From Brevibacterium sp. JSBI002 (GTDB lineage Bacteria > Actinomycetota > Actinomycetes > Actinomycetales > Brevibacteriaceae), in contig NZ_CP110341.1 of assembly GCF_026013965.1 (NCBI RefSeq), forward strand, positions 186,001 to 250,000: a stretch of DNA of 64,000 nucleotides. Direction: 5' to 3'. A model generated the notes under the pieces. It saw only the letters and a list, made by a program, of their open reading frames with translations, did not search any database and was not told the DNA's origin. The position numbers and the translations under genes are program-made. Below, one piece after another: positions 60,210 to 64,000 of this stretch. The number at the start of each line of letters is the position of its first letter. Positions within the stretch are counted from its first letter, which is position 1.

Positions 60210-60530
60210 ATGAGCGAACGCGACACAGCTCTGACCGAGCCGACAGGGGCAGAGGGAGACCCGGGGGAGCGGATGCTGGCCGACCCCGCTGCGCAGAAGA
60301 AGATCCTCAACCGACTGCGCCGGGCACAGGGGCAGCTCGGTGCGGTGATCACCGCGGTCGAGGACGGAAGTCACTGCCGCGACGTCATCCATCAACTCTC
60401 AGCGGTGTCGAAGGCCCTCGACCGGGCCGGTTTCCTCATCATCTCGACGGCGCTGCGGGAATGCCTCGAGGACGACGAGGACGATGTGCGCACCGACGAG
60501 CTCGAGAAGCTCTTCCTCTCAATGGCCTGA
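60210..60530 (+). CDS. CstR-like persulfide-sensing CsoR-family repressor
   Basis: A 106-aa CsoR/RcnR-fold repressor. Cys56 and Cys85 are 29 residues apart, as in CstR (Cys31/Cys60). The His that completes the Cu(I) site of true CsoR is Ala81 here, so persulfide or polysulfide sensing through a Cys pair is more likely than copper sensing. A polar N-terminal extension of about 25 residues precedes the first helix. GAAAGGACGACG lies before the ATG. Its expected target, the MBL-rhodanese operon, is divergent but now separated by IS21. Confidence 0.85.
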   Translation: MSERDTALTEPTGAEGDPGERMLADPAAQKKILNRLRRAQGQLGAVITAVEDGSHCRDVIHQLSAVSKALDRAGFLIISTALRECLEDDEDDVRTDELEKLFLSMA

Positions 60531-60538
60531 TGAGGACG

Positions 60539-60579
60539 GAGGGGTGTGACGGGGCATGTGCCTACGGCCCCTACCCCTC
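60539..60579. terminator. Bidirectional terminator GAGGGG/CCCCTC
   Basis: GAGGGG and GGGGC (60539-60555) pair with GCCCC and CCCCTC (60567-60579), with an internal loop. It lies between the convergent CstR and SNF2 genes and overlaps the SNF2 stop. Confidence 0.55.
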
Positions 60580-63500
60580 GAGCAGCCCCTTGATGTCCGC
60601 GGCGGTCACGGTCTGGCTGAACGCCTGGCCGTCCGGGCCGCGGCCCTGATACGTGCCGGAGTCGGACATGAGCTCGTCGAAGAGTTCGGCCTTGCGCTTC
60701 TGCAGAGCGAGCACCTTCTCCTCGATCGTGCCCTCGGCAACATAGCGGTAGACCATGACGTTCTTCGTCTGCCCGATCCGGTGCGCCCGGTCGATCGCCT
60801 GATTCTCCGAGGCGGGATTCCACCATGGATCCATGAGGAAGACGTAGTCCGCCTCGGTGAGGTTGAGCCCGAACCCACCGGCCTTGAGGCTGATGAGGAA
60901 CACCGGGGCCTCACCGGATCGGAACGCGTCGACCACCGCCCCGCGATTGCGCGTCGACCCGTCGAGGACGACATAGGGAATCCCGCGAGCGTCGAGGTCC
61001 GCGGCGACATTGGCCAGGAACGACGTGAACTGGCTGAACACGATCGACCGGTGGCCCTCGGCGATGACATCGTCGAGCCGCTCCAGGAGCGCGGCCAACT
61101 TCGACGACGGCACCTCAGTATGTTCGGCATCGACGATCGACGGGTCGAGCGCGAGCATCCGCAGCAGCGTCAGCGACCGGAAGACGATGAACCGCTGCTT
61201 GTCGTATTCGCTGTCGATGAAGCCGAGGATCTTCTTCCGCTCCTTCTGCAGAATCCGATCGTAGAGTCTGCGGTGCGCGGCATTGAGCTCGACCGAGATG
61301 ACCTGTTCCTGCTTCTCCGGCAGGTCTGCGGCGACGAGATCCTTCGTCCGCCGCATCATGAACGGTCGGATCCGCCGCTGCAGACGCTGCATCCGTCCCG
61401 GATTCTCACCCGACTCGATCGGACGCACGTACTCTTCCTCGAACCGGTGAGGACTCGGGAACAGTCCGGGCGCCGTGATCGAAAACAGCGACCACACGTC
61501 CTTGAGCGAGTTCTCCAGAGGAGTGCCCGTCAGCGCCAAGCGGAACGGTGCCCGCACCTCCTTCGCCGCCAGGTGGGTCTGTGCGGTGGAGTTCTTCACG
61601 AACTGCGCCTCGTCGAGGATGAGCCCCGCCCACTCCATCCGCGAGATCGGGGTCTCCTCCAACCTCAAGATCGCATACGACATGACGATGACATCTGCAC
61701 CGTCGACCACCTCGGCGAGGTCGACCCCACGCGCCCGCGTCGACTCGGCGATGACACGAACGTCGAGGTCAGGGGTGAAGGAGGCTGCCTCCTTCACCCA
61801 ATTCGGGACCACTGAGGTGGGAGCGATGACGAGGAAGGGTGTGTCCGCTTTCGCGTGCTTGATGAGCGCGAGCGTCTGCAGGGTTTTGCCCAAGCCCATG
61901 TCGTCGCCGAGGATCCCGCCGAGCCGGCACGAGTACAGCAGCGCCAACCACCGGAAGCCCTGCACCTGATATGGGCGCAGGGTCGCGCCGTTCAGGTCGG
62001 GCACTTCGGTGGCGGGCAGGTGCTCGAGGTCGGCCAGGGCGCGCACCGAGTCTCTCCAGGTCACGGCCGGTTCGGACTCGTCGGCGAGGTCCTCGAAATC
62101 CGACCACAGACCCACATGCATCCGGGAGATCTTCGGCGCTCCGGGCTCCCATTCGGGGATGAGGTCCGCCTCGGCGAGGAGGGCTTTGAGCTTGTCGAAG
62201 ATCGGCTTGTTCAGCGACAGGAACGAATCGTCGGAGAGTTTGATCTTCTTCGTCCCCGCCGCCAGCGCCTTGTACAGCTTGACGAAGGGGACCGGGTGGC
62301 CGTCGATGCTGATCTGGAAGCCGAGGTCGAACCAGTCGTTCTTCTCCGACTCGACCGAGGTGATCTTCACGTTCGGTTCCCCGCCGAGCTCCCGGTACGG
62401 CTGCTTCTTCCCGCGCGTGATGACCTTGACGTGCTCGATCTCTTCGAGTCCGGGCAGGACGTTGACGACGAAATCCGCGGTGTCGGCGTCGTCGAGTTCG
62501 ACGTCTCTGATGGTCGGCAGGGCGGAGCCGGTTTCGTGGGTGTCGGCGAGGAGTTTGTCGACCTCGGTGACGACGGCATCTTCGAAGTCGAGTTCGCGTT
62601 GCTCCGCGTATTCCCTCGCCGAGGCGGCGCTGAGCCTCAATCGATCGATGACGGGGAAGGTGCGGCGGGGGCCCTGGTATTCCCAGTACCAGCTTAAGGA
62701 GAGTTTGTCGCCGGCGCCGAAGGCGGCGAAGACGACGAGGCGGGGCCGGCCGTACTGCGGGAAGGCGACGGTGGCGTCGCTGCTGATGACCTCGGCGCTG
62801 GAGCGCAGCTGCGGGTAGTACTCCTCGAAGAACTCTTCGGCCTCGGCCGCGGGGATCGTGATCGGCCCGGGGGACTGGAGCACGGGCAGCGCGGATTCCT
62901 TCGTCGGGGTCTCCGCGGGGGCGAGGGTGACGGTGAAACCGCTGGTGACGTCGATGCCGAAGAAGCCGTGCGTCCAGATCGGTTTGATCAGCCCGGGGGC
63001 GTATTCGCGTTCGTCGATGGTCGCCCGTGTCTGCACGTTCAGGCGGTTCCGGCTGCGGCGGATGTCGATCGCGGCTTTCGCGTTGTGCCCGATGCGGACG
63101 GTCATATCCGGATTGATGCCGACGAATTCGATGCCGAGCTTCTTCCCCTGCGTGAAGTGATCCCACAGCAGGGGAGTGCGGAAATCGACGAGGTGGTACG
63201 GCGCCCCATCGGGTGTGAAGTCGGTCTTCCCGCGGGTGCGCAGTCCCGCGAGTTGGGTGAACCATTCCTGGTGGGCCGGGTCGATGTCGAACTGGCGGGC
63301 CATGCGGTCGATGGTGCGCCAGGACAGGGACTTCTTCACCCAGTTGCCGGACTCGCTGAGCATGAGCGGGCGGATCGCGAGGCTCGGGTTCGCACCCGGG
63401 GTGACGTCATCTTTGTCGAGGACGACGGAGTGCTGGGCTTCGAACCATGTGCGGGGGATGACCTGGACGAGCTCGAATCCCAGGGCCACGGGCGTGTGCG

Positions 63501-63588
63501 AGTGCGGAGCCGCCGCGGCGAGTGGGGCGAAGGCATCACGCCAATCGGCGGGGAGGGCGGAACCGGCTGCGGGCTGGGACTCGGGCAC
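60571..63588 (-). CDS. SNF2/Rad54-family helicase
   Basis: A 1005-aa Snf2-type ATPase. The N-terminal half (to about residue 540) is a long beta-rich region as in other bacterial HelZ/SNF2 proteins without a SWIM zinc motif. The ATPase has GDDMGLGKT (Walker A), LDEAQFVKN (DEAQ box), ALTGTPLENSL, RTKDLVAADLPEKQE and the C-terminal KAGGFGLNLTEADYVFLMDPWWNPASENQAIDRAHRIGQ. It moves along dsDNA and remodels protein-DNA complexes, often together with RapA-like or repair functions. The start is GTG with a weak ribosome site; no earlier start in frame is better. Confidence 0.88.
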   Translation of the reverse strand: MPESQPAAGSALPADWRDAFAPLAAAAPHSHTPVALGFELVQVIPRTWFEAQHSVVLDKDDVTPGANPSLAIRPLMLSESGNWVKKSLSWRTIDRMARQFDIDPAHQEWFTQLAGLRTRGKTDFTPDGAPYHLVDFRTPLLWDHFTQGKKLGIEFVGINPDMTVRIGHNAKAAIDIRRSRNRLNVQTRATIDEREYAPGLIKPIWTHGFFGIDVTSGFTVTLAPAETPTKESALPVLQSPGPITIPAAEAEEFFEEYYPQLRSSAEVISSDATVAFPQYGRPRLVVFAAFGAGDKLSLSWYWEYQGPRRTFPVIDRLRLSAASAREYAEQRELDFEDAVVTEVDKLLADTHETGSALPTIRDVELDDADTADFVVNVLPGLEEIEHVKVITRGKKQPYRELGGEPNVKITSVESEKNDWFDLGFQISIDGHPVPFVKLYKALAAGTKKIKLSDDSFLSLNKPIFDKLKALLAEADLIPEWEPGAPKISRMHVGLWSDFEDLADESEPAVTWRDSVRALADLEHLPATEVPDLNGATLRPYQVQGFRWLALLYSCRLGGILGDDMGLGKTLQTLALIKHAKADTPFLVIAPTSVVPNWVKEAASFTPDLDVRVIAESTRARGVDLAEVVDGADVIVMSYAILRLEETPISRMEWAGLILDEAQFVKNSTAQTHLAAKEVRAPFRLALTGTPLENSLKDVWSLFSITAPGLFPSPHRFEEEYVRPIESGENPGRMQRLQRRIRPFMMRRTKDLVAADLPEKQEQVISVELNAAHRRLYDRILQKERKKILGFIDSEYDKQRFIVFRSLTLLRMLALDPSIVDAEHTEVPSSKLAALLERLDDVIAEGHRSIVFSQFTSFLANVAADLDARGIPYVVLDGSTRNRGAVVDAFRSGEAPVFLISLKAGGFGLNLTEADYVFLMDPWWNPASENQAIDRAHRIGQTKNVMVYRYVAEGTIEEKVLALQKRKAELFDELMSDSGTYQGRGPDGQAFSQTVTAADIKGLLEG

Positions 63589-63634
63589 CCAGCCATCTTC
63601 TCATTGGACGGTGACGTGGGTGGAAAATCAGCAG

Positions 63635-63796
63635 CTAGCTGTCATTTTCAAACGACAGGTCATCAATCTTGCCGCGGATCTGGTCCACATCGTATTCGAT
63701 GCTCCACGCCTTGCTATCGAGGCCGGAAAGATTCGAGTTCACTTCCTGTAGCTCGAGGAGAATCTCTTTGAGTAGAAACTCAATATCGTCAGTCAT
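63635..63796 (-). CDS. Small hypothetical protein, 53 aa
   Basis: ATG with a strong AGGAGGAATCAAG upstream and a 53-aa product: MTDDIEFLLKEILLELQEVN, then a segment with DSKAWSIEYDVDQIRGKIDDL and an acidic end. Predicted mostly helical, possibly coiled coil (heptad-like Leu/Ile spacing in residues 7-25). GC is lower than in the SNF2 gene. It lies just upstream of the SNF2 gene (46 bp) and downstream of the partial gene at the window edge, all in one direction. No family recognised. Confidence 0.6.
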   Translation of the reverse strand: MTDDIEFLLKEILLELQEVNSNLSGLDSKAWSIEYDVDQIRGKIDDLSFENDS

Positions 63797-63844
63797 CTTG
63801 ATTCCTCCTATTCAATTGTTCGAAGGGGTCGGCTTTAGCGGGGA

Positions 63845-64000
63845 TCAACTCAGAAGCTCACTCTGCAGCTGCAGGATCGGAGCCAGAGTTTCTCGAACGG
63901 TCTGCGTGAGAGATTTTCGTCCATAGATCCACAATGTGTATCGCATGATGTCATCGTCGCTGGTGGCTCCATAATGTGACTGAGCAAGCTCCATTGCGGC
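63845..64000 (-). CDS. Unrecognised gene, 3' end only
   Basis: An open frame of 51 codons that enters from the right edge and stops at 63845-63847. Visible residues include SHYGATSDDDIMRYTLWIYG and ETLAPILQLQSELLS, suggesting a helical C-terminus. It has the same direction and similar composition as the 53-aa gene 48 bp downstream, so the two may form an operon. The beginning is outside the window and no function can be given. Confidence 0.5.
   Translation of the reverse strand, partial: AAMELAQSHYGATSDDDIMRYTLWIYGRKSLTQTVRETLAPILQLQSELLS

Noticed and set aside
1..64000. CRISPR arrays, rRNA and tRNA genes
   Set aside because: No regularly spaced repeats of CRISPR size and no tRNA cloverleaf or rRNA sequence was recognised. 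The 17-bp repeats at 23935-24018 are too short and abutting to be CRISPR.

Overview
The window is high-GC actinobacterial DNA. The gene set (TTT and SSF transporters, IclR, PucR and LysR regulators, copper amine oxidase, RclA-like oxidoreductase, CstR-type repressor) and the heavy use of the 12-mer CCGCCTCGGCGA suggest a soil, cheese or skin type Micrococcales organism. Brevibacterium is my best guess, but no rRNA or marker gene is present to prove it. Most of the window is accessory metabolism. No rRNA, tRNA or CRISPR array was seen.

Layout. (1) 1-10.2 kb: a DUF3311/SSF symporter pair, then two CaiB-type CoA-transferases, an HMG-CoA lyase-like enzyme, a complete tripartite tricarboxylate transporter (TctC-TctB-TctA) and an IclR regulator. 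Together they read as uptake, CoA activation and cleavage of a branched dicarboxylate such as 3-hydroxy-3-methylglutarate. (2) 10.2-12.2 kb: a DUF559/AbiEi-like gene bracketed by two inverted copies of a 54-bp dyad element, then an FMN reductase. (3) 12.3-25.6 kb: a patchwork of redox and catabolic genes (monooxygenase, diacetyl reductase-like SDR, IclR, GMC oxidoreductase with its small subunit, two DHFR-like proteins, HpcH aldolase, RclA-like flavoprotein, hydroxyacid dehydrogenase, AKR, GNAT, and a histidine-rich membrane protein plus PepSY protein). Long hairpins lie at several 3' ends. (4) 25.9-36 kb: MMPL exporter, MarR, pirin, GNAT, Arr rifampin ADP-ribosyltransferase, Nramp-like carrier, and a hydrolase/esterase/PucR operon. 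(5) 35.9-39.7 kb: a low-GC island with an IS3-family relic, a Nudix hydrolase and a 999-aa PLD nuclease/SF2 helicase/DUF3427 protein. This is the best candidate for an undescribed (defence) module. (6) 39.7-46.2 kb: DUF2891, CHY zinc finger, DUF5134-like membrane protein, then a copper amine oxidase/APC permease operon divergent from a TetR gene. (7) 46.2-52.6 kb: LysR divergent from RidA-DUF1028-M20-MFS-aldehyde dehydrogenase, a tight catabolic operon of unknown substrate. (8) 52.8-60.5 kb: flavin monooxygenase, aspartase, and a persulfide module (CstR repressor, small Cys protein, MBL-rhodanese fusion) split by a complete IS21-family element. (9) 60.5-64 kb: SNF2 helicase, a 53-aa small protein and the 3' end of an unrecognised gene.

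Three genes (alpha/beta hydrolase, copper amine oxidase, MBL-rhodanese) carry one apparent 1-nt deletion each. All three sit in short G/C runs, so they may be sequencing errors rather than real pseudogenes. They are listed as pseudogenes only to mark the broken frame.
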